NCBI GenBank assembly: GCA_019695455.1
Contig: JAEUAC010000050.1
Coordinates: 1-7,683 of the forward strand
Direction: 5' to 3'
DNA: 7,683 nt
Origin: Methylorubrum extorquens
Lineage (GTDB): Bacteria; Pseudomonadota; Alphaproteobacteria; Rhizobiales; Beijerinckiaceae
The notes below the pieces were generated by a model. The model saw nothing but the letters and a program-made list of their open reading frames with translations. It was not told the origin of the DNA and searched no databases. This document shows, one piece after another, positions 1-5,794 of this stretch (positions are counted from its first letter, which is position 1; every line of letters begins with the position of its first letter). Made by a program: the position numbers and the translations under genes.

Positions 1-1190
1 CCGAGCTCGGCCCGTCCGCCCGACAGGCCGGCCTGCGTGTGGTCGCGGGCGAGCCCGCGCACGACGATGCGGAGATCGACCGGGTCGCCGGAGGCCACGC
101 CCGCCTTGCCGCCGACCCGCAGATCGAAGGCCGCCCCGATCCCGGCCTCCATGCAGATCGCGACCGCGATCGGGTCCCAGAAGCAGCCGATTGCGACATC
201 CTTCACGCCCCGGTCCACGAGGCGCCGCAGGATCGCCGTGTTGTCGGAGGGCGCGCCGCCGCCGGCATTGTCGGCGACGTCGGCCAGGACGAGGGGCTTC
301 CGGCCGGCCCCCTCAGCGGACCCGCCGAGCGCATGGTCGATGCCCTCGTCGATCGTGTCGTGGCGGGCGCTCGTCGCGACGCGCATCGCGAAGATCTCGG
401 CGCCGAGCGTGGCGGCGAGCCGCTGCGCCTTGTCCGCGTCCCCGTCCGCCACCACGACGACCTTCGCGCCGACGTCGGCCACGTCGCCCCAGGGGAAGCC
501 GTGGCCGAACGACACCGACAGGATGCCGTCCCGCCCCTCGAGGCCCTGCATGCGGGCGACGAAGCTGCGCATCGGCTCGAAGGGCGTGCGCCACATGGAG
601 ACCATGCGGCAATCGTGAAAGGCGATGACCGGATCGACCAGGCCCGCCCGGGCATCGACGACGATCCGGTAGAGCTCCCGCGCCCGCTCCGCGATGTCGG
701 TATGCGGGTATTCCTTGAAGGTGATGATGCAGTCTGCCGCCTGCCGCATCGCCTCCGTGAGGTGGCAGTGGAGGTCGAGCTCGATGCCGATGCGGGCCGT
801 CGGCCCGACGACCTCCCGGACGCGCGCGAGCGTGTCGCCCTCGCAATCGTCGTACCCGTCCGCCACCATGGCGCCGTGCATGAAGAGGAGCACGGCCTCC
901 ACCGGCATCGCGGCCTCGAGGTCGGCGAGGAGGACGTCCCGCAGTTCCTCGTAGACGGCCCGCAGGGTGCGCCCGGCGGGCTGCGCGAAGGTCGAGAGGC
1001 TTTCCGCCACCTCGTGGCCCTCGGCCTCGCCCTGCCGGCGCCACTCGATCAGCGGGATGTTGCCGAGCCGGGGCGGCTTGCGGCTCCCGTCGTCGCGGAA
1101 GAACTCGCGCTCCACGAAGGCGGCGCGCCCGGTCGGCAGGGGCGAGAACGTGTTGGTCTCGGTTGCCAGCGCCGCGATGAAGAGCTTCAT
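1..1190 (-). CDS. MlrC-like M81 family metallopeptidase, C-terminus cut by window edge
   Basis: This is a zinc metallopeptidase-family protein related to MlrC, the enzyme that cleaves linearised microcystin; most family members have no known substrate. It reads without a stop from ATG at 1190 to base 1 (396 codons), and full-length members run to roughly 490-500 residues. Seen in the translation: the N-terminal ETNTFSP signature (residues 11-17), an E-L-D-L-H-C-H segment (about 137-143), PHTD (about 162-165), GHGFPWGDVADVG, then LADVADNAGGGAPSDNT and DPIAVAICMEAGIGAA. The spacing D139-x-H141-(21)-H163 fits the Asp/His/His zinc set described for MlrC, so the metal site looks intact. The start is supported by GGAAGGA upstream and by the conserved M-K-L-F-I-A-A-L beginning. 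It lies 203 bases downstream of the G3E GTPase on the same strand, so it is either the last operon gene or has its own promoter. The family call is firm; the substrate is unknown. Confidence 0.93.
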   Translation of the reverse strand, partial: MKLFIAALATETNTFSPLPTGRAAFVEREFFRDDGSRKPPRLGNIPLIEWRRQGEAEGHEVAESLSTFAQPAGRTLRAVYEELRDVLLADLEAAMPVEAVLLFMHGAMVADGYDDCEGDTLARVREVVGPTARIGIELDLHCHLTEAMRQAADCIITFKEYPHTDIAERARELYRIVVDARAGLVDPVIAFHDCRMVSMWRTPFEPMRSFVARMQGLEGRDGILSVSFGHGFPWGDVADVGAKVVVVADGDADKAQRLAATLGAEIFAMRVATSARHDTIDEGIDHALGGSAEGAGRKPLVLADVADNAGGGAPSDNTAILRRLVDRGVKDVAIGCFWDPIAVAICMEAGIGAAFDLRVGGKAGVASGDPVDLRIVVRGLARDHTQAGLSGGRAEL

Positions 1191-1218
1191 GCCGTCCTGT
1201 CCTTCCACGCCGGACGGC
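1191..1218 (-). promoter_or_regulatory. Start-proximal hairpin with Shine-Dalgarno in the loop
   Basis: Read on the minus strand, GCCGTCC (1218-1212) and GGACGGC (1197-1191) are perfect 7-base complements around a 14-base loop, and the second arm abuts the ATG of the mlrC-like gene. The loop carries GGAAGGA, the best ribosome-binding match. The fold is seen in the sequence; any effect on translation is inference. Confidence 0.45.
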
Positions 1219-1393
1219 AAGCATCGGCCAGATCGGTCGCCCGTGTCCAGCGATGCGAGCGCCGATCGGCACCGGATCGACAGCGATCAACGCGTCCCGC
1301 ATCGCGCGAAGGCGGGCGTCTAAGCTGGACGGAACGCTGCGCCGACCCACGGTCGCGGCGGCGCGCTCGGCTCCTCCGCCCGATCTGCTCGGT
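1219..1393. other. Gap between G3E GTPase and mlrC-like genes
   Basis: No convincing gene is seen in this stretch; the open frames crossing it are antisense or out-of-frame shadows. It holds a short imperfect hairpin (CGACC/GGTCG arms at 1343-1347 and 1351-1355 around CAC, extendable through a bulge). On the minus strand this lies about 40-50 bases after the GTPase stop. It has no T-tract, so it is only a weak terminator candidate. A minus-strand TTGATC lies in the gap, but no good -10 follows it. Confidence 0.4.
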
Positions 1394-2359
1394 TCATCTC
1401 GGATGGTCGGGGCAGGGGGCGGCCGCCCCGGCCGGGACGGCGGCATCGAGGGTCGCGGCCGCGGCGCGCGGGTCCAGGCGTCCCAGCTCGGCGATGAGCA
1501 CGAGCCGGGCCGCGACGCCGGCCGCGTCCGGCACGATCGTCGGCGCGATCGTGGCGCGTGCCCCGACGAGCTGGAACAGCATGCGCTCGCCCGGCCGCTC
1601 CGCGAACGTGACGAATCCCTTCGCGCGGACGAGGCGGGGCGAGAGCTGCGCGATGGCGGCCTGGAAGCGGGCGAGGGACAACGGCCGGTCCGACGTCCAG
1701 CTCACGCTCTCGAACCGGTCGCTCGCGACGCCGCTCCGTCGCCGGCCGGCCGGCGCGGGCGCATGCCCGCCGCGGAAGAAGAGGAGGTCCGAGGCGACGT
1801 CGCCATCCACCACGTCGAAGACGAGGCTGGCGGGCCTGCGGCGCGCGAGTCCGGCCCGCACGGACGCGAGCTCGCCGGGCCCGACGAGATCCGTCTTGGT
1901 CAGGAGGCAGAGGTCGGCCGCGTCGATCTGCGAGCGCCAGAGCGGGTCGTCGACGAGGGCCGGCCGGTCGGCGAGGTGGCGCGCGTCGACGACCGTCACC
2001 ACCGTGTCGAGCGGCATCTCCGCGTGCACGACGGGATCGAGGAGGGAGCGGACGATCTCGGCCGGGTCCGATGCCCCGCTGGTCTCGATGACGATCGCGT
2101 CCGGCGCGGGCTCCCGGCGCAGGAGCGTCGCGAGCGTCCGCAGGAGGTCCCCCTGGAGGCTGCAGCAGATGCAGCCGTTCCGCAGACTGACGATCCCGTC
2201 GCCGGACGCGCCGAGGAGCGCCGCGTCGACGTCGATCGCGCCGAAATCGTTGACGATCGCCGCGATGCGCCGGCCTCCGGGCTCGCGCAGGAGACCGTTG
2301 ACGAGGGTCGTCTTGCCGGCCCCGAGGAAGCCGGCGACGAGCACGATCGGGATGGTCAC
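1394..2359 (-). CDS. CobW/COG0523 family G3E GTPase, putative metallochaperone
   Basis: This 321-residue protein belongs to the SIMIBI-class G3E GTPases that use GTP to deliver or insert metals (zinc, cobalt or others, depending on subfamily). Seen: Walker A GFLGAGKTT (10-18), NDFG (38-41), the family metal-binding motif C63-I-C65-C66, the ETSG switch region (92-95), the guanine-specificity motif TKTD (154-157), and a CobW C-terminal domain (about 216-305) ending in ARATIAP. The length is typical for the family. A long His-rich linker, common in many members, is missing; only a short GGHAPAPAG lies at 197-205. The GTG start at 2359 overlaps the TGA of the deacylase gene as GTGA, with no clear Shine-Dalgarno, so translational coupling is likely. 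That coupling suggests the upstream zinc amidohydrolase as client. An unrelated cobalamin or nitrile-hydratase role is less likely because no such genes are nearby. An alternative upstream start would run into the deacylase gene in a shadow frame. Confidence 0.93.
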   Translation of the reverse strand: MTIPIVLVAGFLGAGKTTLVNGLLREPGGRRIAAIVNDFGAIDVDAALLGASGDGIVSLRNGCICCSLQGDLLRTLATLLRREPAPDAIVIETSGASDPAEIVRSLLDPVVHAEMPLDTVVTVVDARHLADRPALVDDPLWRSQIDAADLCLLTKTDLVGPGELASVRAGLARRRPASLVFDVVDGDVASDLLFFRGGHAPAPAGRRRSGVASDRFESVSWTSDRPLSLARFQAAIAQLSPRLVRAKGFVTFAERPGERMLFQLVGARATIAPTIVPDAAGVAARLVLIAELGRLDPRAAAATLDAAVPAGAAAPCPDHPR

Positions 2360-3849
2360 GCGGCGGTCGGGCGCCGCACGGGACGACCCGGCCGGACGTC
2401 GAGGTCCAGCACGCCGTCCTCGATGACGAGCTCGCCCCCGACGAGCAGGTGCCGCACGCCGTCGGAGGCCCGGTTCGGGTGCCGGAAATCGGCCCTGTCG
2501 GTCAGGGCCTCCCAGTCGAGGCAGGCGATGTCGGCGTCGCAGCCGACCTGGATCCGCCCCTTCCGGCGCATCGCGGGCGTGCTCGCCTCGAGGAGCTGCG
2601 CCGGAACGAGCGTGCACTTGGCCAGGCCTTCCATCAGGGACACGGCCCGCCGCTCCCGCACCCATTCGCGCAGGAAGCGCGTGAAGGTGCCGCTCGAGCG
2701 CGGATGCGAGACGGCCTCGGCCGGCAGCGGCCAGGCATCGCCGGCATAGGTCGAGCCGTCGGGCATGAGCCAGGGCACCGCGTCCGACGCGATGGCGCCG
2801 CCCGGGAAGAGGACGGAGACGTCGAGGAGGGCCCGGTGCCGTTCGTTCGCGGCCACGTCGAGGAAGTGCCACAGGACGAGCGCGCCCGGGTCCTCCGCCT
2901 GGGCGGCCAGGATCTCGTCCCGGCCGCCGAAGCGGTGGCCGGTCCCGAGCGTCTCGACCGAGGCGTAATCGCCGCCCGTGCGCTCCGGGAAGGCCGGGTC
3001 CGAGAAGAACGCGGCCCCGATCACGGTCGAGCCCGTGCCGTAGGGATAGGCCTCGACGGTGACCTTCAGGCCCTGGGCCTGGGCCGTGCGGACGAGCTCG
3101 GCGGACCGCTCGACGTCCTGCAGGCTCGTCGAGTTGAAGTGGCAGATGTGCATGTGGGCGCCGGTCGAGCCCGCGAGCCCGATCAGCCGCGTGTACGCCT
3201 CGACCGAACTGAGCGGATCGACGTTCGACATGTAGGCGACGTGCGTGAAGGTCGGCGCGCCGACCGAGGCCGCGAGGCTGCAGAGGTCGGAGAGCTCCTT
3301 CAGTCCGGTGCCCGGCGCGTAGGCGTTCGGAAAGCCGATGCCGATCCCGCCCTGGTCGAGGCCCGACCGGACGCGCGCCACGATGTCGGCCGTCTCGGCC
3401 GCGTTCGCGACCTCGTCCGCCCAGCGCCTGTCCTGCATGGCGCGCCCCATGCCGGCGATGCTCGATTCCGTCTGCTGGGCCGTCATGGCGGCGATCCGGG
3501 CGAAGACCCATCCGGTCGACGCGCCGTAGTTCAGGACGCGGCCCGGCCGCGCCTGCTCGTCGTACCAGCGCGCGACGGGCCACACGCCGAGTTCGAGTTC
3601 GAGCGTGGTCGTCACGCCGTCGAAGGCCTGCATGCGGTCGGCCGGCAGGCACTGGCCGTGGGCGTGCAGGTCGATGAAGCCGGGCGCCACCAGGAGCCCG
3701 CGGGCCGAGACCGTCCGCCGCGCGGCGCCGAGATCGTCTCCGATGGCGGCGATCCGGCCGTCCTCGATGGCGAGGTCCGCGACCCCGTCCGCGCCCGTCT
3801 CGGGATCGAGGATCCGGCCGCCGCTCAGAACGAGGTCATGCATGCTCAC
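2356..3849 (-). CDS. N-acyl-D-amino-acid deacylase (D-glutamate deacylase-like amidohydrolase)
   Basis: This cytoplasmic amidohydrolase-superfamily enzyme of 497 residues is predicted to remove the acyl group from N-acyl-D-amino acids; it most resembles the D-glutamate deacylase branch. Seen: an N-terminal beta domain (GRILDPETG, DLAIEDGRIAAIG), the metal motif GFIDLHAHG with H62-x-H64, LELELG (83-88) where D-aminoacylases carry a metal-binding Cys, THVAYMS with H203, HICHFNSTS with H237, and the catalytic Asp in ASDAVPW (D356). C-terminal TLVPAQLLE and GRIQVGCDADI are typical of the family. The length fits. The first codon is GTG at 3849, preceded by GGATGG; an in-frame ATG at 3843 would give MHDLVLSGG and is nearly as plausible. 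It is the first gene of the minus-strand cluster and its stop overlaps the GTPase start by four bases. The superfamily is certain, the deacylase branch likely, and the exact acyl-D-residue preference unproven. Confidence 0.88.
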   Translation of the reverse strand: MSMHDLVLSGGRILDPETGADGVADLAIEDGRIAAIGDDLGAARRTVSARGLLVAPGFIDLHAHGQCLPADRMQAFDGVTTTLELELGVWPVARWYDEQARPGRVLNYGASTGWVFARIAAMTAQQTESSIAGMGRAMQDRRWADEVANAAETADIVARVRSGLDQGGIGIGFPNAYAPGTGLKELSDLCSLAASVGAPTFTHVAYMSNVDPLSSVEAYTRLIGLAGSTGAHMHICHFNSTSLQDVERSAELVRTAQAQGLKVTVEAYPYGTGSTVIGAAFFSDPAFPERTGGDYASVETLGTGHRFGGRDEILAAQAEDPGALVLWHFLDVAANERHRALLDVSVLFPGGAIASDAVPWLMPDGSTYAGDAWPLPAEAVSHPRSSGTFTRFLREWVRERRAVSLMEGLAKCTLVPAQLLEASTPAMRRKGRIQVGCDADIACLDWEALTDRADFRHPNRASDGVRHLLVGGELVIEDGVLDLDVRPGRPVRRPTAA

Positions 3850-3895
3850 GCGTCCATCCGGCGTTGGCGTTTAGGGGGCCCCGGGTCGGCGATGC

Positions 3896-3920
3896 GACCG
3901 CGCCCGGCGAGGGCGCGGTC
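3896..3920. repeat. Perfect 10-bp inverted repeat with 5-base loop
   Basis: GACCGCGCCC (3896-3905) and GGGCGCGGTC (3911-3920) are exact reverse complements around GGCGA. Neither strand has a T-tract after it. Because it lies between divergent genes, 47 bases upstream of the deacylase GTG, a terminator role is unlikely. A 5' leader hairpin on the deacylase mRNA or a protein-binding site is more plausible. Confidence 0.6.
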
Positions 3921-4124
3921 CCGCCATCGTCGGACTCCGGGATCCTCGACGTCGCCTGGAGGGTCGCGGGAGCGAATGCAAGCCTTGGACGGGTCCCGCC
4001 ACGCCGTCGTCGTCCGATGGACAAATCCGCGACAGTCTCCGGCCGGCGAACGACCGCGCGGACGGTGTCGAGGAGCTTGGAAACCTCTTCACCGTCGTGA
4101 CGTCGACGATCGAACAACTTTTCG

Positions 4125-4141
4125 GATACGCTGGCCGTATC
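4125..4141. promoter_or_regulatory. Candidate operator, inverted repeat GATACG-N5-CGTATC
   Basis: A perfect 6-base inverted repeat (4125-4130 and 4136-4141) with spacer CTGGC sits in an A/T-richer patch ending 26 bases before the ATG of the 67-residue ORF. Size and placement suit a dimeric regulator site or a short leader hairpin. The regulator is unknown. Confidence 0.4.
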
Positions 4142-4167
4142 TGCTTCCCTGGTTCATGGGGACGGCA

Positions 4168-4371
4168 ATGCCGGATCGTTACCGACGCGAGGTCAAGCGG
4201 ATCATCGAGGGAGAGCCCGATGCCGCCGACGTCATGCGCGCCACGCTCGTCGAGGCCGCGCGCCTCGTCGCGATCGCGCGCTCCGACGACCAGCTCGCGC
4301 GGGACGTCGTGGACGCGATCGATCGCCTCCTGCGCTCCGAGGCGGTCGTGCGCGCCGTCGCCGACACATAG
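4168..4371 (+). CDS. Small hypothetical protein, 67 aa
   Basis: I do not recognise this protein. It is charged and soluble, with no signal peptide, membrane segment or Cys. It appears almost wholly helical, with heptad-like spacing of Ala, Val, Ile and Leu through VMRATLVEAARLVAIA and LARDVVDAIDRLLRS, which suggests a small helical hairpin or bundle. ATG at 4168 is preferred because GGGGA stands five bases before it; an in-frame ATG at 4156 would add four residues but has no such site. The frame remains open far upstream only because of base composition, and the protein-like residue mix begins near this start. It is followed after about 20 bases by a hairpin and lies 167 bases before the metal-efflux genes, so it is probably its own transcription unit. 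The inverted repeat at 4125-4141 may regulate it. Confidence 0.6.
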   Translation: MPDRYRREVKRIIEGEPDAADVMRATLVEAARLVAIARSDDQLARDVVDAIDRLLRSEAVVRAVADT

Positions 4372-4389
4372 AGGACGCCGAGCTCCGTG

Positions 4390-4418
4390 CGCGCCCGCCC
4401 TCGACGGCGACGGGCGCG
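4390..4418 (+). terminator. Hairpin after the 67-aa ORF, possible terminator
   Basis: CGCGCCCG (4390-4397) and CGGGCGCG (4411-4418) pair perfectly around a 13-base loop, starting 19 bases after the stop codon. No T-run follows, so intrinsic termination would be weak. It could instead protect the mRNA 3' end after Rho-dependent termination. Confidence 0.4.
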
Positions 4419-4538
4419 AGCGTCCCGCCGATCGGGATGGGGCGGAGACCGCCCGCGCCTCCCCCCGCGCCAATCCCTCCGGGGGCATCCCACCCGGCCG
4501 ACCTTGCCTCTCCGCGCGAACTTGCCTACCGCTTCGGC

Positions 4539-4886
4539 ATGGCGATCGCGTCGAACCGGACGAAGCGTCCGGGACTGACCCGGGCGATCAGGGCATTGGC
4601 CCTGATCGCGGCGATCGTCGTCGCGTTCGTCCTCGGTCCGACCGGGCACGCGGAGGCCGGCATCGCCGGGCTCTCCTCGATCTCCGTTTCCGCCGACGAC
4701 GGTTCCTCGCCCGAGGCGGGTCACGAGGCGACCTGCCACGGATGCCTCGGGCATCCGGGCGTGGTCTCGTCGGGGACGGCCTCGAGGATGGCCCCGGCAC
4801 CGACGGGCACGGCCTTCGCCGCCCTGGACGACGCCTCGCCGCCGGCACGGGCCGCCCTCCCACCCGTCGAACCTCCGAGAGCCTGA
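4539..4886 (+). CDS. Small exported Cys/His protein, DUF2946-like (first copy)
   Basis: This 115-residue protein has a positively charged start, a hydrophobic stretch (about 18-33) and a likely signal-peptidase site after HAEA (37-40). The mature part is mostly low-complexity Ala/Pro/Ser but contains H62 and a C66-H67-G68-C69-x-x-H72 cluster, and it ends in PPVEPPRA. This layout (signal or anchor, central CxxC/His motif, proline-rich tail) resembles DUF2946 proteins, which have no known biochemical function and are often found beside copper or zinc efflux and uptake genes. I infer a periplasmic metal-contacting role. ATG at 4539 gives a normal signal peptide but lacks a good Shine-Dalgarno; the alternative ATG at 4437 would add a proline-rich extension unlike a leader. 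It is the first gene of the apparent efflux locus, 104 bases before the small secreted protein. It matches the 5417-5779 protein in architecture, with little apparent residue identity. Confidence 0.62.
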   Translation: MAIASNRTKRPGLTRAIRALALIAAIVVAFVLGPTGHAEAGIAGLSSISVSADDGSSPEAGHEATCHGCLGHPGVVSSGTASRMAPAPTGTAFAALDDASPPARAALPPVEPPRA

Positions 4887-4896
4887 GCAGACCGCA

Positions 4897-4913
4897 GGCC
4901 GCCACTGGCGGCC
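4897..4913 (+). terminator. Compact hairpin between the first two efflux-locus genes
   Basis: GGCCGCC (4897-4903) and GGCGGCC (4907-4913) form a perfect 7-bp stem around ACT, 10 bases after a stop codon, followed by CCGTTTG. The three T residues make it at best a leaky intrinsic terminator. Partial read-through would lower expression of downstream genes relative to the first one. Confidence 0.4.
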
Positions 4914-4990
4914 CCGTTTGCCCATCCGCGACGCGCCCGCGCACGGCGTTCCCGTCGCTTGCAGCTCAATCGGCTCGAGGTTCCACGATC

Positions 4991-5020
4991 ATGCCCATGC
5001 CCATGCCCATGCCCATGTCC
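4991..5020 (+). repeat. ATGCCC hexamer repeat at the start of the secreted protein
   Basis: Four exact ATGCCC copies (4991-5014) are followed by the variant ATGTCC (5015-5020). Read in frame they give alternating Met-Pro and offer five consecutive in-frame start codons. Gain or loss of a unit would keep the frame and only change leader length and the distance from the ribosome-binding site. Confidence 0.9.
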
Positions 5021-5404
5021 TTCGTCGTCCGCGCGTCCGCGCTCGTCCTCGCGCTGGCCCTGCCGGAGGCCGCCTCCGCCCAGCACAGCCACGCCGCCCC
5101 CAACGGCGGCCAGATCCAGGCCCTCGGCACCTACGAGGGCGAACTCGTCGTGAAGGGCGCGCAGGCGACCCTGTACGTCGTCGATGCGGCCGAGAAGAAG
5201 GTCGACACCGCCGCCATGTCCGCGTCCGCCGTGGTGCTCGCCAAGGGCAACCAGCCGAAGACCGTCGACATGAAGCCCGCGGGCGAGAACCGGCTCGCCG
5301 GCGCGGTGGACTTCCCCGTCGAGGGCAAGTTCCGCGCGACCGTCACGCTCCGGACCGCCTCCGGCGAGGCCGGCAAGGCCCGCTACAGCCTCGACGCGAA
5401 GTAG
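4991..5404 (+). CDS. Small secreted metal-locus protein with His-rich mature N-terminus
   Basis: This 137-residue protein has a hydrophobic leader (11-24) and a good signal-peptidase site ASA|QH after residue 30. The predicted mature form begins QHSHAAPNGGQ, putting two histidines at its exposed end. The rest alternates short beta strands (ELVVKGAQATLYVVD, KFRATVTLRT) and lacks Cys, so it is probably a small periplasmic beta-sandwich. The HxH-x-PNGG start followed by a beta domain resembles the N-terminal extensions of some CzcB adaptors and small hypothetical proteins encoded beside them. Metal binding or hand-over to the adaptor is inferred. The first five candidate starts are the ATGs of a hexamer repeat (4991, 4997, 5003, 5009, 5015). 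4991 is chosen because GAGG precedes it by about ten bases. Only 12 bases separate it from the next gene, so the two are surely co-transcribed. Confidence 0.75.
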   Translation: MPMPMPMPMSFVVRASALVLALALPEAASAQHSHAAPNGGQIQALGTYEGELVVKGAQATLYVVDAAEKKVDTAAMSASAVVLAKGNQPKTVDMKPAGENRLAGAVDFPVEGKFRATVTLRTASGEAGKARYSLDAK

Positions 5405-5416
5405 GGGAACCGGCTC

Positions 5417-5779
5417 GTGGCCGCTCGGGCCCGGCGGGAGACGAGGGGCGGAGCCCGGTCCGGCTGGACCTGGCGCCGCGCCCTCGCGCTCGCCCTGTGC
5501 CTGCTCGTGTCCGCGCTCGTCCTGCGCCCGCATCCGGTCGAGGCCCGGACGGATGCGGGCGTGGGCGTCGCCGTGTCGTCCGGCATCTCGGGCGGTCCCG
5601 TCGACGCGGATGGCGGGCCCGCCGCGCATTGCGCCCATTGCGGCTGCGCAGGCCTCTTCATCGCGTGCTCCGACGCGCCGCGACTGTCGCCGCACCGGAG
5701 CCTGCCGCGCTTCACGGCGGGCGCCCGGGCGGGTCCCGACGCGGCCTCCATCCCCGAAGCTCCACCACCCCGACCCTGA
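5417..5779 (+). CDS. Small exported Cys/His protein, DUF2946-like (second copy)
   Basis: This 120-residue protein has an Arg-rich N-terminus and one hydrophobic segment (about 21-37) that serves as signal peptide or anchor. Next come a Gly/Asp-rich linker, a dense H71-C72-A-H74-C75-G-C77 cluster with another Cys at 84, and a tail ending EAPPPRP. The arrangement matches DUF2946 proteins and the product of 4539-4886, but its Cys/His motif is richer. The family has no assigned activity; the motif and neighbours suggest binding of a soft or borderline metal (Cu, Zn, Co, Cd) in the envelope. The start is GTG at 5417, supported by GGGGA eight bases upstream and by the 12-base gap after the previous stop. 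It is followed by a hairpin-rich spacer before czcB. The DUF2946 assignment is by motif and layout only and is moderately sure. Confidence 0.68.
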   Translation: MAARARRETRGGARSGWTWRRALALALCLLVSALVLRPHPVEARTDAGVGVAVSSGISGGPVDADGGPAAHCAHCGCAGLFIACSDAPRLSPHRSLPRFTAGARAGPDAASIPEAPPPRP

Positions 5780-5794
5780 TCGCGCCCCCGGCCC

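Larger units (their letters stand above)
3850..4167. other. Divergent intergenic region
   Basis: This roughly 300-base gap separates the leftward deacylase cluster from the rightward genes, so it should contain the promoters for both directions. No gene is supported here; the long open frames crossing it have shadow composition. It contains a perfect GC-rich hairpin near the deacylase side and a separate inverted repeat in the most A/T-rich part of the region (about 4110-4145), just upstream of the small ORF. No confident -35/-10 pair could be assigned. Confidence 0.6.

Noticed and set aside
39..2426. A 795-codon plus-strand open frame opposite the mlrC-like and GTPase genes
   Set aside because: Its translation is Arg/Ala/Gly/Asp-rich with no recognisable domain, while the minus strand encodes well-conserved families throughout. 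It is an antisense shadow of high-GC coding sequence.
2360..3652. N-terminal extension of the G3E GTPase giving a 752-residue protein
   Set aside because: The extra residues are an out-of-frame reading of the deacylase gene. The Walker A region sits at the normal distance from the GTG at 2359.
3923..4021. Long-range complementarity between CCATCGTCGGAC (3923-3934) and GTCCGATGG (4013-4021)
   Set aside because: It needs a bulge and a loop of nearly 80 bases, which is within chance for this base composition.
2449..4371. A 640-codon plus-strand frame that seems to fuse an upstream region to the 67-residue protein
   Set aside because: Its first two-thirds is antisense to the deacylase and the next part crosses the intergenic region. 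Only the last 67 residues look like protein and have a ribosome-binding site.
4503..4533. Promoter from the repeated CTTGCCT (4503-4509, 4521-4527), reading TTGCCT then TACCGC with 17-base spacing
   Set aside because: The -10 is a poor match, and transcription would begin almost at the ATG. It is too weak to list as a feature.
4437..4538. Earlier start (ATG 4437) for the first DUF2946-like gene
   Set aside because: It would add a proline-rich extension ahead of a normal signal peptide and has no better ribosome-binding site. It is not fully excluded because 4539 also lacks a strong one.
4982..5020. His-Ala repeat (HDHAHAHAHAH) in another frame of the ATGCCC repeat
   Set aside because: It looks like a metal-binding stretch, but that frame continues into Arg/Pro-rich shadow sequence. 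The Met-Pro frame leads directly into a signal peptide and a plausible mature protein.
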